Below are positions 35,665-43,564 of a stretch of 64,000 nt of DNA, in pieces (within the stretch, counting starts at the first letter, position 1; every line of letters starts with the position of its first letter). A model generated the notes under the pieces. The model saw nothing but the letters and a program-made list of their open reading frames with translations. It was not told the origin of the DNA and made no database searches. Source of the DNA: an uncultured Flavobacteriales bacterium (GTDB lineage: Bacteria > Bacteroidota > Bacteroidia > Flavobacteriales_E > Vicingaceae); the NCBI GenBank assembly GCA_905479915.1, contig CAJQOH010000013.1, forward strand, positions 59,580 to 123,579, written 5' to 3'. A program made the translations under genes and the position numbers.

Positions 35665-38600
35665 ACAAAAGTATCAGAGGCATTACTAATTTTTACCATA
35701 TAAATACCGTTTGCAAATAAATTACTATTTAAAGTGAATAGTTTATCACTAGTAATTTCAGTGAATATGTTTTGCCCTAGGTTGTTATACAATTCGATTT
35801 TGTAACCTTTTTTATCCATCTGTAGATTTACAAACCCTTTTGTTGGATTTGGGAAAATCTTTACTTTGCTTCCAGAAACTGAACTTATTCCTGTTGATGT
35901 GTTAATTGTATATATAACATTTTTAATACAATTGTTTATATCTGTAATAGTTAGATTGTAAATTCCAGGAAGTAAATTAGTTTGATTTTGATTGTTAGAT
36001 CCATTAGACCATATAAAATTATATGGTGGAGTTCCTCCGCTTACTTGTAAAGTAATGTTGCCTATATTATTATCAATTGAACTAATTACAAGAATACTAT
36101 CGCTAGAATTTAATTCTAGTGTATCGGCTATATTTAAACAGTGGTTAGTGTTAGTGTATGTGTAGTATATTCCTTGATTAAGGTTAGTTAATAGAGAACT
36201 ACTTACTGCATTTTCAGTTAAGATGGTATCGTAATTAGTGTTCAGCCAATGTATGTTAAATAAAGACTTATCTGATTGACTAAAATTTAAAGATCCATCA
36301 TTACCGTTATAACAATTTGGGTTATTTTTTTGAATAATCGTTTCAGGGCCTAGATTTAAAATAAAGCGGGGTATAGTTGTAGTGTCCGATATGAATAATG
36401 TTATAGAATTTGTTGTTAAAAGGTTGTAAGAAGTATTTGTAAAGATATCAACTAATGTTACACAATTCTTATTTAGAATATTTCCTGATAGGGTAAATTT
36501 AAGTTGATGAATTCCACTAGCCCCTGTTGTTAATTTTATAGGTATTGTGGTTGTAGATGTTGGGGTTTGATTAATGGCATATTCTAATCCATTACTTATG
36601 CTGCTTATAGATGGATAGTTTGCATTTTTACTATCTATTTTATGTGCATCAAAGTTATGATCGAATTGAGCAGTAGCGGTATTGTTTAAATTTATAATGC
36701 TTTGATCTCCTCCAGAATTATTAGTTACATCTATTAATAGAGATGGTATATTGCTCGAACTTTTAAGAAAAGCACCAGCACTATTTGTTTTGCAACTTTC
36801 TGAATATTGAATTTGACCAAGGTTTGAAGTTGCTTGTACAAAAAACGCTTGAGAGGAAGGTATTATAGATGAACCTCCATTTGTTCCCATTCCATTTATG
36901 TAAGTTGCATATTGTTGAGCGTCAGGATCCCAAATATAAGTAGCATTGTTCATGGCTACCTTATTAATGTTAGGAGAGTCCCAATCGATTGCACTGGGGT
37001 AAGGATTTCCAACTAAATTCCATCCATCATCTAAATTTGTTCCGTTAGAAAAACTAAGTATTGTATTTGTACTTCCAGTATTAGGAGTGCCAGAAACATC
37101 AATTACAAAAGGTTGAGTACCAGTAATCGTATCTCCGCACCAAACAGAAACACCTCTTCCTAAACCAATTAAATTACTAGTATTTGTTGCGGCTTCATAT
37201 CCATTATCTGCAGCACCGGCTACACTTTCATTATAAAAGTACATAGACGGCCATCGGTTTGTTGCACTTGGCCAATCTGGAGCATCTGTTCCTAAAAAAC
37301 CACTTGTTTCAAAATCGTCATTCCAATCTTCTAGAGTAGAGTTTAAAACTGGTGAAGTAAAAAACCTCCAATTGGTTTGACCAGCATCTATATATCTTTC
37401 CATTGTAATTGATCCAGAGATAGATCCACCAGTTATTGCAGCTATATTGGCTGTTCCAGAAGCATTAGAAAGTAATGTTAGGGAGTTATTAGTATTAAAT
37501 ACTCCGTTGGTTAATGTTAACGTTCCTTGTAAATTAATGGATGAGCCAGAAACATTTACATTGTTTGAACTATTAATAGTAAGGTTATGAAATGTTGTTT
37601 CTGAAGAGTTATTAAAAGAAACTGTAGTATTACAGTTGTCAGTAATTGATAGTGTACTAGTGTTTGCAACAAAGCTTCCATTGTTTGTCCAGTTTCCACT
37701 AACAGTTAAAGAATTACTTCCACTTATGGTTAGTGTGGCTCCATTATCAATTGTTATATTGTTACAGTTTGCAGAAGAACTAATGTTAGGGTTATTTGAA
37801 GTAGTTGGTATCGATACTGTAGTGTTAGCATCGGGAATACCATCTGTCCAATTGGAAGCGGTATTCCAAGCGGTATTGTTACCAATCCATGTTGTGGATG
37901 AAACAGGAGCATTTAAGTTAAGAGCCGCATAAGATCCACCTCCAAATTCTCGAGTTCTAAATTCAACTGTGCTAGAAGATGTTAAAGTTCCTATCCAAGC
38001 TCCATTATGTACATCACAACATCCGTTATGATTCCATACTTGAGCACCATCAATAAAGAGTGTCGCATAATCATCGTGTCCAGCAATATCTATTGTATAG
38101 GTACCACAAGCAAAATTTGTTCTTTTGTAACTGTAAGAGTGTTGATCACTTGGGATTATACAACCGGCATAACCGGAAGCATCAGAAGGAGTGTTGTTAC
38201 TTCCCCAACGATTTCTAGAATCAAAATCTACATCTCCTTCAGTATAGTACCCACTATAAGTGTTGAAATTATTCCCATCATAGCAGAAAACGGTCCATTC
38301 TCCATCTCCAAAATAAGTTGTAGGATCCAATGTTAAATGAGATGGTGATACGGTAACTGTTTCAGTTGTTGATAAGCCATTACAGTCGGATATGCCAGTA
38401 ACTGTATAGGTTGTAGTTGTTGATGGTGTAGCAATTACACTTGTTCCTGAAGTAGTGTTTAGTCCGGTTGCTGGAGACCATGTAAACCCAGAACCTCCAT
38501 TGGCAGTTAGAGTGGTTTCTCCTGTAGAACAGTTATAAGATGATGATACTGTGAATCCAGGATTGCTATTTTGTTGAACAACTGATAATCCAGAATGTGA

Positions 38601-39725
38601 ACCTCCTCCTCCTTCTCTTACCCTAAGTTCAACAGTACTTGTAGGGCCTAAAAATCCAGTATAGGCGCCACTGTGAGAATCTCCCCATCCGGCATGAGTT
38701 AGGGTTGAGACACCATCTATTAAAAGTTCAACATCATCATCGTGATTGGTTATGTCTATAATATATTCTCCACATGCAAAGTTTGTTCTTTTGTGTGAAT
38801 AAGAGTGTTGATTGTCAGGTATTGTACATCCATTATAGTCAGATGCATCAGAAGGTGAGTCATTTGCTCCCCATCTATTTCTTGTGTCAAATACTAAATT
38901 CGGTTCAGTGTAATACCCATTATAGGTATTAAAATTATTTCCATCATAACAGTAAATGTACCATTCACCATCACCATAATCAGAATTCGGATTTAATGAC
39001 AGATGAGAAGGGTTAACAGTTATTGTTTCAGAAGAGCTTGATCCATTACAGTCAGAAATACCGCTTGCAGTATAGGTTGTAGTTGTTGTTGGAGTGGCTA
39101 TTACAGTTAATCCTGAAGTAGTATTTAAATCAGTTGCTGGAGACCAAGTAACACCTGTTGCCCCAAATGCAGAAATTGTTGTTTCTCCAGTAGAACAGTC
39201 ATAGGATGAAGAGATTGTGAATCCTGGATTGGTATTAATTTGAGTAATGGAAAGTCCAGAGTGTGAATGTCCTCCTCCTTCTCTTACTCTTAACTCAATT
39301 GTGCTAGTTGGGCCTAAAAAACCATAGTAAGCACTAGTATGAGAATCTCCCCATCCGGCATGAGTTAGAACAGATATCCCATTAATAAGTAATTCAACAT
39401 CATCGTCATGATTTGTAATGTCAACTTGATATGTACCACAAGTAAAGTTTGTTCTTTTATGTGAACAAGAATGCTGATCATTAGGAATAACATTTCCAGC
39501 ATATCCTGAAGCATCTGATGGAGAATTAAAGACTCCCCATCTATTCCTAGTATCAAAAGTTAAATTAGGCTCAGTGTAAAAACCACTATAAGTATTAAAA
39601 TTGTTCCCATCATAACCATATACAATCCATTCTGTAGTGCCAAAAACATTAGGATCTCCTGGTTGAGCAAAAATGTTTATGTTTATTAAAAATAAAAGAA
39701 AGAAAAGTAAGTAGCTTTTAAACAT
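35643..39725 (-). CDS. Large surface protein with three 222-residue repeats and T9SS type A domain
   Basis: A 1360-residue secreted protein with signal peptide MFKSYLLFFLLFLININIFA and C-terminal sorting domain (KIFPNPTKGFVNLQMDKKGY, ending ANGIYMVKISNASDTFVHKLIFE-type). A GTG four codons upstream is also in frame. Three tandem units start at WIVYGYDGNNFNTY, WYIYCYDGNNFNTY and WTVFCYDGNNFNTY, 222 residues apart. Each begins with a PA14-like jelly-roll (NHDDDVELLIDG, THAGWGDSH); the first two also have a second half with SPATGLNTTSG and TTTTYTVTGISDCNG, Ig-like. After the repeats come TWIGNNTAWNTASNW and typical Bacteroidetes 'NW...GxPYPS' surface modules. Likely an adhesin or sugar-binding surface protein; ligand unknown. 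Confidence 0.88.
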   Translation of the reverse strand: MFKSYLLFFLLFLININIFAQPGDPNVFGTTEWIVYGYDGNNFNTYSGFYTEPNLTFDTRNRWGVFNSPSDASGYAGNVIPNDQHSCSHKRTNFTCGTYQVDITNHDDDVELLINGISVLTHAGWGDSHTSAYYGFLGPTSTIELRVREGGGHSHSGLSITQINTNPGFTISSSYDCSTGETTISAFGATGVTWSPATDLNTTSGLTVIATPTTTTTYTASGISDCNGSSSSETITVNPSHLSLNPNSDYGDGEWYIYCYDGNNFNTYNGYYTEPNLVFDTRNRWGANDSPSDASDYNGCTIPDNQHSYSHKRTNFACGEYIIDITNHDDDVELLIDGVSTLTHAGWGDSHSGAYTGFLGPTSTVELRVREGGGGSHSGLSVVQQNSNPGFTVSSSYNCSTGETTLTANGGSGFTWSPATGLNTTSGTSVIATPSTTTTYTVTGISDCNGLSTTETVTVSPSHLTLDPTTYFGDGEWTVFCYDGNNFNTYSGYYTEGDVDFDSRNRWGSNNTPSDASGYAGCIIPSDQHSYSYKRTNFACGTYTIDIAGHDDYATLFIDGAQVWNHNGCCDVHNGAWIGTLTSSSTVEFRTREFGGGSYAALNLNAPVSSTTWIGNNTAWNTASNWTDGIPDANTTVSIPTTSNNPNISSSANCNNITIDNGATLTISGSNSLTVSGNWTNNGSFVANTSTLSITDNCNTTVSFNNSSETTFHNLTINSSNNVNVSGSSINLQGTLTLTNGVFNTNNSLTLLSNASGTANIAAITGGSISGSITMERYIDAGQTNWRFFTSPVLNSTLEDWNDDFETSGFLGTDAPDWPSATNRWPSMYFYNESVAGAADNGYEAATNTSNLIGLGRGVSVWCGDTITGTQPFVIDVSGTPNTGSTNTILSFSNGTNLDDGWNLVGNPYPSAIDWDSPNINKVAMNNATYIWDPDAQQYATYINGMGTNGGSSIIPSSQAFFVQATSNLGQIQYSESCKTNSAGAFLKSSSNIPSLLIDVTNNSGGDQSIINLNNTATAQFDHNFDAHKIDSKNANYPSISSISNGLEYAINQTPTSTTTIPIKLTTGASGIHQLKFTLSGNILNKNCVTLVDIFTNTSYNLLTTNSITLFISDTTTIPRFILNLGPETIIQKNNPNCYNGNDGSLNFSQSDKSLFNIHWLNTNYDTILTENAVSSSLLTNLNQGIYYTYTNTNHCLNIADTLELNSSDSILVISSIDNNIGNITLQVSGGTPPYNFIWSNGSNNQNQTNLLPGIYNLTITDINNCIKNVIYTINTSTGISSVSGSKVKIFPNPTKGFVNLQMDKKGYKIELYNNLGQNIFTEITSDKLFTLNSNLFANGIYMVKISNASDTFVHKLIFE
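37914..39617 (-). repeat. Three tandem coding repeats, 666-base period
   Basis: Coding copies of the YDGNNFN unit lie at about 39617-38952, 38951-38286 and 38285-37914 (third copy truncated after its first half). The conserved YDGNNF blocks are exactly 222 codons apart. The third copy replaces THAGWGDSH with NHNGCCDVH and lacks the Ig-like half. Confidence 0.8.
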
Positions 39726-39786
39726 GGGTGTAAGCACTGATAGTATTTAAGTAAATATACTCATCTATATTGATAAATTTTAAGTT

Positions 39787-40668
39787 TTGAAAGAAAAAAA
39801 GATCAAGAGTCCTATAGAAAAATTGAGTAATACTCTTTTTACTGAAAAGAAAATAGAGTTCTATATCTTACGAGAAGACTTAATTCATTCAACTATTTCT
39901 GGGAATAAATGGAGGAAACTTAAATACAATGTTTTGGAAGCAAAAGCAAAAGGGTTTAATACCATTTTAACTTTTGGTGGAGCTTATTCTAATCATATCG
40001 CTGCTACAGCTGCTGCAGGGAAGGAGTTTGGTTTAAAAACAATAGGAATAATAAGGGGGGATGAAGTAAAAAATCTAACATTAGATTTAGCAGTTGAAAA
40101 TGGGATGGAATTAAAATTCGTTTCTCGTGAAGTATATAGAGAAAAGGATGCAAGCCAATATTCAAATTGTTATGTAATTCCTGAAGGAGGTTCTAATGCA
40201 TTAGCAGTTAAAGGGTGTGCTGAAATTGTAGATAGTATTGATGTTGATTTTGATGTTATTTGCTGTGCCTGTGGTACGGGAGGTACAATTGCTGGAATAA
40301 TAAGTTCAACAGATAAAAAGGTTTTGGGTTTCCCAGCCTTAAAAGGAGGCAACTTTTTGGTCGAAGATATTGAACGCTTGTTGGATGATTCAAATGTGAA
40401 AGAAAGAACTACAAATTGGCAATTGATTACTGATTATCACTTCGGAGGATATGCTAAAGTGAAACCTGAATTAATCGATTTTTTAAGAACATTTAAAAAG
40501 GAAAATAATATTTTACTAGATTTTATTTATACAGGGAAGATGCTGTTTGGATTGTATGATATGATTGAGAACACGAATCAGTTAAATGGTAAAAAAATAG
40601 TGGTAGTCCATACTGGAGGAATTCAAGGTAACAAAGGGTTTGAAGAACGGTTTAATATCGTATTGTAA
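39787..40668 (+). CDS. PLP-dependent ACC deaminase/D-cysteine desulfhydrase family enzyme
   Basis: A 293-residue fold-type II PLP enzyme. K41 in ISGNKWRKLKYN is the Schiff-base lysine; TFGGAYSNHIAATAAAG (around 62-78) binds the cofactor ring and substrate; CCACGTGGTIAGI (around 158-170) is the phosphate-binding glycine loop; VVHTGGIQGN is the C-terminal motif. The family includes ACC deaminase and D-cysteine desulfhydrase, which release ammonia from small amino acids; the specific substrate is not decidable here. The only possible start nearby is TTG at 39787, since the next ATG is 89 codons later. About 300 residues is usual. Confidence 0.9.
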   Translation: MKEKKIKSPIEKLSNTLFTEKKIEFYILREDLIHSTISGNKWRKLKYNVLEAKAKGFNTILTFGGAYSNHIAATAAAGKEFGLKTIGIIRGDEVKNLTLDLAVENGMELKFVSREVYREKDASQYSNCYVIPEGGSNALAVKGCAEIVDSIDVDFDVICCACGTGGTIAGIISSTDKKVLGFPALKGGNFLVEDIERLLDDSNVKERTTNWQLITDYHFGGYAKVKPELIDFLRTFKKENNILLDFIYTGKMLFGLYDMIENTNQLNGKKIVVVHTGGIQGNKGFEERFNIVL

Positions 40669-40707
40669 TCAAAAATAAAATGTTCATATCTTGTTAAGGC
40701 ATACAAT

Positions 40708-40734
40708 TTGGTTGTAATAAGAATATTAACTTTG
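40708..40734 (+). promoter_or_regulatory. Promoter of the glucosaminidase-LysM gene
   Basis: TAACTTTG at 40727-40734 matches TAnnTTTG; a TTTG at 40707-40710 lies 16 bases upstream. The box ends eight bases before the ATG at 40743, so the transcript would be almost leaderless. Confidence 0.5.
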
Positions 40735-40742
40735 TATTCGTA

Positions 40743-41669
40743 ATGAATAAAACGCTACTCATATCTTTTTTTCTGATTTTCAATTGGATTTATATTCAAG
40801 CGCAACCAGCTGAAAGACGCATTACTCGTGAAGAATATATTGAAATGTATAAAGGTGATGCTATTAAAGAGATGTTGAAATCTGGTGTTCCCGCTAGTAT
40901 TACTTTGGCTCAAGGAATATTAGAATCAGGAGATGGAAATAGCCCTTTAGCAGTTTATGCAAAAAATCATTTTGGAGTAAAATGTCATTCTGGTTGGAAA
41001 GGAAAATCAATGCGATTGGATGATGATGAAAAAGATGAGTGCTTTAGAAAGTATGAAACTGTTTATGAGTCTTATAGAGATCATTCTGATTTTTTGGTAA
41101 CACGTTCTAGGTATGACTTTTTATTTAAACTAAAGATTACAGATTACAAAGGTTGGGCAAAAGGATTGAAAAAAGCAGGATATGCTACCAATCCCAAATA
41201 TGCTGATCTATTAATTATGTTGATTGAGAAAAATAATCTCGATCAATATGATAATTATGCTAAGGTTCCGCCAAGAAAACCTACTAGAACTAGAACTTCT
41301 AAAGTGTTGGCTTCCAGTTCACACAATAGAACAATAAAACTTCATAATCATATTAAATACATAAGGGCTAAAAAAGGAGATACCTTTTATGGGATTACTC
41401 AGGATTTTGATATGAATTTATGGCAAATATTTAAATACAATGACTTAAACAAAAGTGATGTTTTAAAAGTTGGAGATATCATTTATTTACAACCTAAAAA
41501 GAACAAAGCTAAAGAGAAGTATCATATTGCCAAATCTGGAGAAACTATGCGAGATATATCTCAATTGTATGGTGTAAAATTGAAGAAGCTGTATAAGAAA
41601 AACGGTATGTTTATGGGGACTCAACCAAATGTTGGTGACAAGATTTACCTGAAACATAAAAAGCAATAG
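40743..41669 (+). CDS. Secreted glucosaminidase with two LysM domains
   Basis: A 308-residue exported peptidoglycan hydrolase. Signal peptide about 1-21 (ending YIQAQ). Residues 30-170 form a GH73-type N-acetylglucosaminidase domain: ASITLAQGILESGDGNSPLA with the catalytic E61, HFGVKCHSGWKGKS, FRKYETVYESYRDHSDFL and GYATNPKYADLL. Two LysM repeats follow (about 206-250 and 260-305), which bind glycan strands. It should trim or remodel the cell wall. It precedes an acyltransferase and an M23 peptidase, so this stretch contains several envelope enzymes. Confidence 0.93.
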   Translation: MNKTLLISFFLIFNWIYIQAQPAERRITREEYIEMYKGDAIKEMLKSGVPASITLAQGILESGDGNSPLAVYAKNHFGVKCHSGWKGKSMRLDDDEKDECFRKYETVYESYRDHSDFLVTRSRYDFLFKLKITDYKGWAKGLKKAGYATNPKYADLLIMLIEKNNLDQYDNYAKVPPRKPTRTRTSKVLASSSHNRTIKLHNHIKYIRAKKGDTFYGITQDFDMNLWQIFKYNDLNKSDVLKVGDIIYLQPKKNKAKEKYHIAKSGETMRDISQLYGVKLKKLYKKNGMFMGTQPNVGDKIYLKHKKQ

Positions 41670-41783
41670 TTCAACGCGTTTACTTCCTGTTCAGTCGAAA
41701 ATATTTCCAACTAATTTATTTAATGTTTACCTTTCGGTAAAAATTGGTTTTTGTTTAAAAAAGATATTTTCGGTCAGTCTATA

Positions 41784-42521
41784 ATGCTTAGAAAACTTGT
41801 AATACGAGTTTTCGGCATAGTAACCTATATTAGATTTAATAAAAAGAATGTTCCCAAAATTAAAGGAGCAGAAATCATTAGAGATTTGCCAAAAGAAAAT
41901 ATTCTTTTTATATCAAATCATCAGACCTATTTTGCTGATGCTGCTTTTCTTTTTCATGTTATCCATAGCTCTTTAGATAATCATCCCAATAAAATAAGAC
42001 TTAGATCTATTCTAAAATGCATGAAAACCAATTTGTTTTTTGTTGCTGCAGAAGAGACTATGAAGGCTGGAATATTACCTAAATTATTAGGCTTTGCTGG
42101 AGCGATAAGTATAAAAAGAACCTGGAGAGAGGCAGGTAAAAACATTAAAAGGAAGGTAGATGTTAAGGATACCGAAAATATAGAAAGGGCATTGAATGCC
42201 GGTTGGGTTATTACTTTTCCTCAAGGAACAACAAGAGCTTTTGCAGATGGGAGAAAAGGAACAGCTCACATTATTAAAAATTACAATCCGATTGTAGTAC
42301 CTATTGTTATTAATGGGTTTAGAAGAGCTTTTGATAAAAAGGGGTTGTTTCTGAAAGTAAAAGGAACAGCGTTACAAGTAACAGTTAAACAACCTTTAGA
42401 ATTAGATTATAGTGATAATGTGGATAACATCTTACATAAAGTAATGGATGCTATTGAACAGAGTGAAAAGTTTGAATGGCGAGCTAAAAATGCTAATCCA
42501 ATGATTGAGTCGGGTCATTAG
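41784..42521 (+). CDS. 1-acyl-glycerol-3-phosphate acyltransferase-like protein (PlsC family)
   Basis: A 245-residue membrane-associated acyltransferase. Motif I is ISNHQTYFADAAF: H46 and D52 have five residues between them, whereas the family standard is HX4D. Motif III is FPQGTTRAFADGRKGTA (normally FPEGTRS) and a hydrophobic N-terminus anchors it. It transfers an acyl chain to a lysophospholipid or related acceptor. A TTG at 41751 is in frame, but ATG 41784 fits the family N-terminus MLRKLVIRV. Its 3' end overlaps the convergent M23 gene by 29 bases. The shifted HX5D spacing makes the exact activity uncertain. Confidence 0.82.
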   Translation: MLRKLVIRVFGIVTYIRFNKKNVPKIKGAEIIRDLPKENILFISNHQTYFADAAFLFHVIHSSLDNHPNKIRLRSILKCMKTNLFFVAAEETMKAGILPKLLGFAGAISIKRTWREAGKNIKRKVDVKDTENIERALNAGWVITFPQGTTRAFADGRKGTAHIIKNYNPIVVPIVINGFRRAFDKKGLFLKVKGTALQVTVKQPLELDYSDNVDNILHKVMDAIEQSEKFEWRAKNANPMIESGH

Positions 42522-43464
42522 ATATTTCAATCATCTTAGCATATTGTTCTGGTGTAAGATCATTAAAATAGAAATTTACGGGATTGATCGGTTTGTCATT
42601 TTTTCTTACCTCATAATGACAGTGAGGTCCTTTTGATTTTCCAGTATTACCTACATAACCAATAACATCACCTCTTTTTACTTTTTGACCAACAACCACA
42701 TTCATTTTATTCATGTGTGCATAAAGTGTAACATAGCCATAACCATGATTAATTCTAACATGATTACCATAACCTCTAGATTTCCTATCTGCTCTAATTA
42801 CTTTACCATCACCAGTTGCGTAGATAGGAGTACCTCTTTTAGCAGTAAAGTCCATTCCTGCATGAAATTTTAAAACTTTGTAATGCGGATCGATACGGTT
42901 TCCATATCCACTAGCCATACGAGTTAAATCTTTATTAGATACAGGTTGAATAGCAGGTATAGCTGCTAACATTTCTTCTTTTTTCTTCGCCATTTCAAAA
43001 ACTTCATCAAAAGATTTTGATTGAATGTAAAGTTGTTTAGAAAGTTTGTCTAGTTTTTCAGCAGTTTTAATAATTAATTCAGAATCATTATAACCTTCTA
43101 GTTCTTTGTAACGGTTTATTCCTCCGAAACCAGCTTTTCTAATTGCTTCATCTATAGGTTCTGCTTCAAAAATTACACGATAAATGTTGTCATCTCTATG
43201 TTGAACATCTTCCATTACAACAGCTAATTGTTCCAGCTTTTTATTGAGAATAACATATTGAGATAGCATTTGAGCATTGTCTCTTTTTAATTGTTTCTCC
43301 TTTGGAGAATCAATAAATGTATAAGTTAATCCATAGATCATAACTCCTATTACCAAGCCAGCACCAAGAAATGTTAAAGATTTTAGCACCTTTTTTTGAA
43401 GTGTAAGCTCGATTTTATCGTAGCTTAAGGTGTGTGGATTATATCTATATTTTGCTTTAGCCAT
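42493..43464 (-). CDS. M23 family metallopeptidase (LytM-like), membrane-anchored
   Basis: A 323-residue protein: short cytoplasmic start MAKAKYRYNPHTLSYDKIEL, one membrane helix at about 32-54, a coiled-coil region (about 60-180) and a C-terminal M23 domain. Zinc ligands are H and D in FHAGMDF and H in the C-terminal HCHYEV; RKSRGYGNHVRINHGYGYVT and TGKSKGPHCHYEV are typical. It cleaves peptidoglycan cross-bridges or activates an amidase. A longer frame starts at 43503, but a TAAATTTG box (43491-43498, minus) lies within it, so the ATG at 43464 is preferred. It is divergent from alaS. Confidence 0.92.
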   Translation of the reverse strand: MAKAKYRYNPHTLSYDKIELTLQKKVLKSLTFLGAGLVIGVMIYGLTYTFIDSPKEKQLKRDNAQMLSQYVILNKKLEQLAVVMEDVQHRDDNIYRVIFEAEPIDEAIRKAGFGGINRYKELEGYNDSELIIKTAEKLDKLSKQLYIQSKSFDEVFEMAKKKEEMLAAIPAIQPVSNKDLTRMASGYGNRIDPHYKVLKFHAGMDFTAKRGTPIYATGDGKVIRADRKSRGYGNHVRINHGYGYVTLYAHMNKMNVVVGQKVKRGDVIGYVGNTGKSKGPHCHYEVRKNDKPINPVNFYFNDLTPEQYAKMIEISNDPTQSLD

Positions 43465-43490
43465 TAAAGGAATTATCCTAATTTTGAGCT

Positions 43491-43498
43491 CAAATTTA
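43491..43498 (-). promoter_or_regulatory. Putative -7 box of the M23 peptidase gene
   Basis: TAAATTTG on the minus strand is a full TAnnTTTG match, 26 bases before the ATG at 43464. A TTG upstream is 28 bases away, outside the usual range. Confidence 0.4.
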
Positions 43499-43564
43499 AT
43501 CATTTTAAAATAATAGCTGTTTTGATCAATTGAGTTAACGGTTATTTAACATTTTTTTTACAGT

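Noticed and set aside
36500..38340. Plus-strand frames antisense to the T9SS adhesin
   Set aside because: They are shadows of the repeat-rich coding sequence and show no signal peptide or family motif.
41726..41741. TTTACC/GGTAAA hairpin upstream of the acyltransferase
   Set aside because: Only six base pairs and no T tract on the relevant strand; unlikely to be a terminator.
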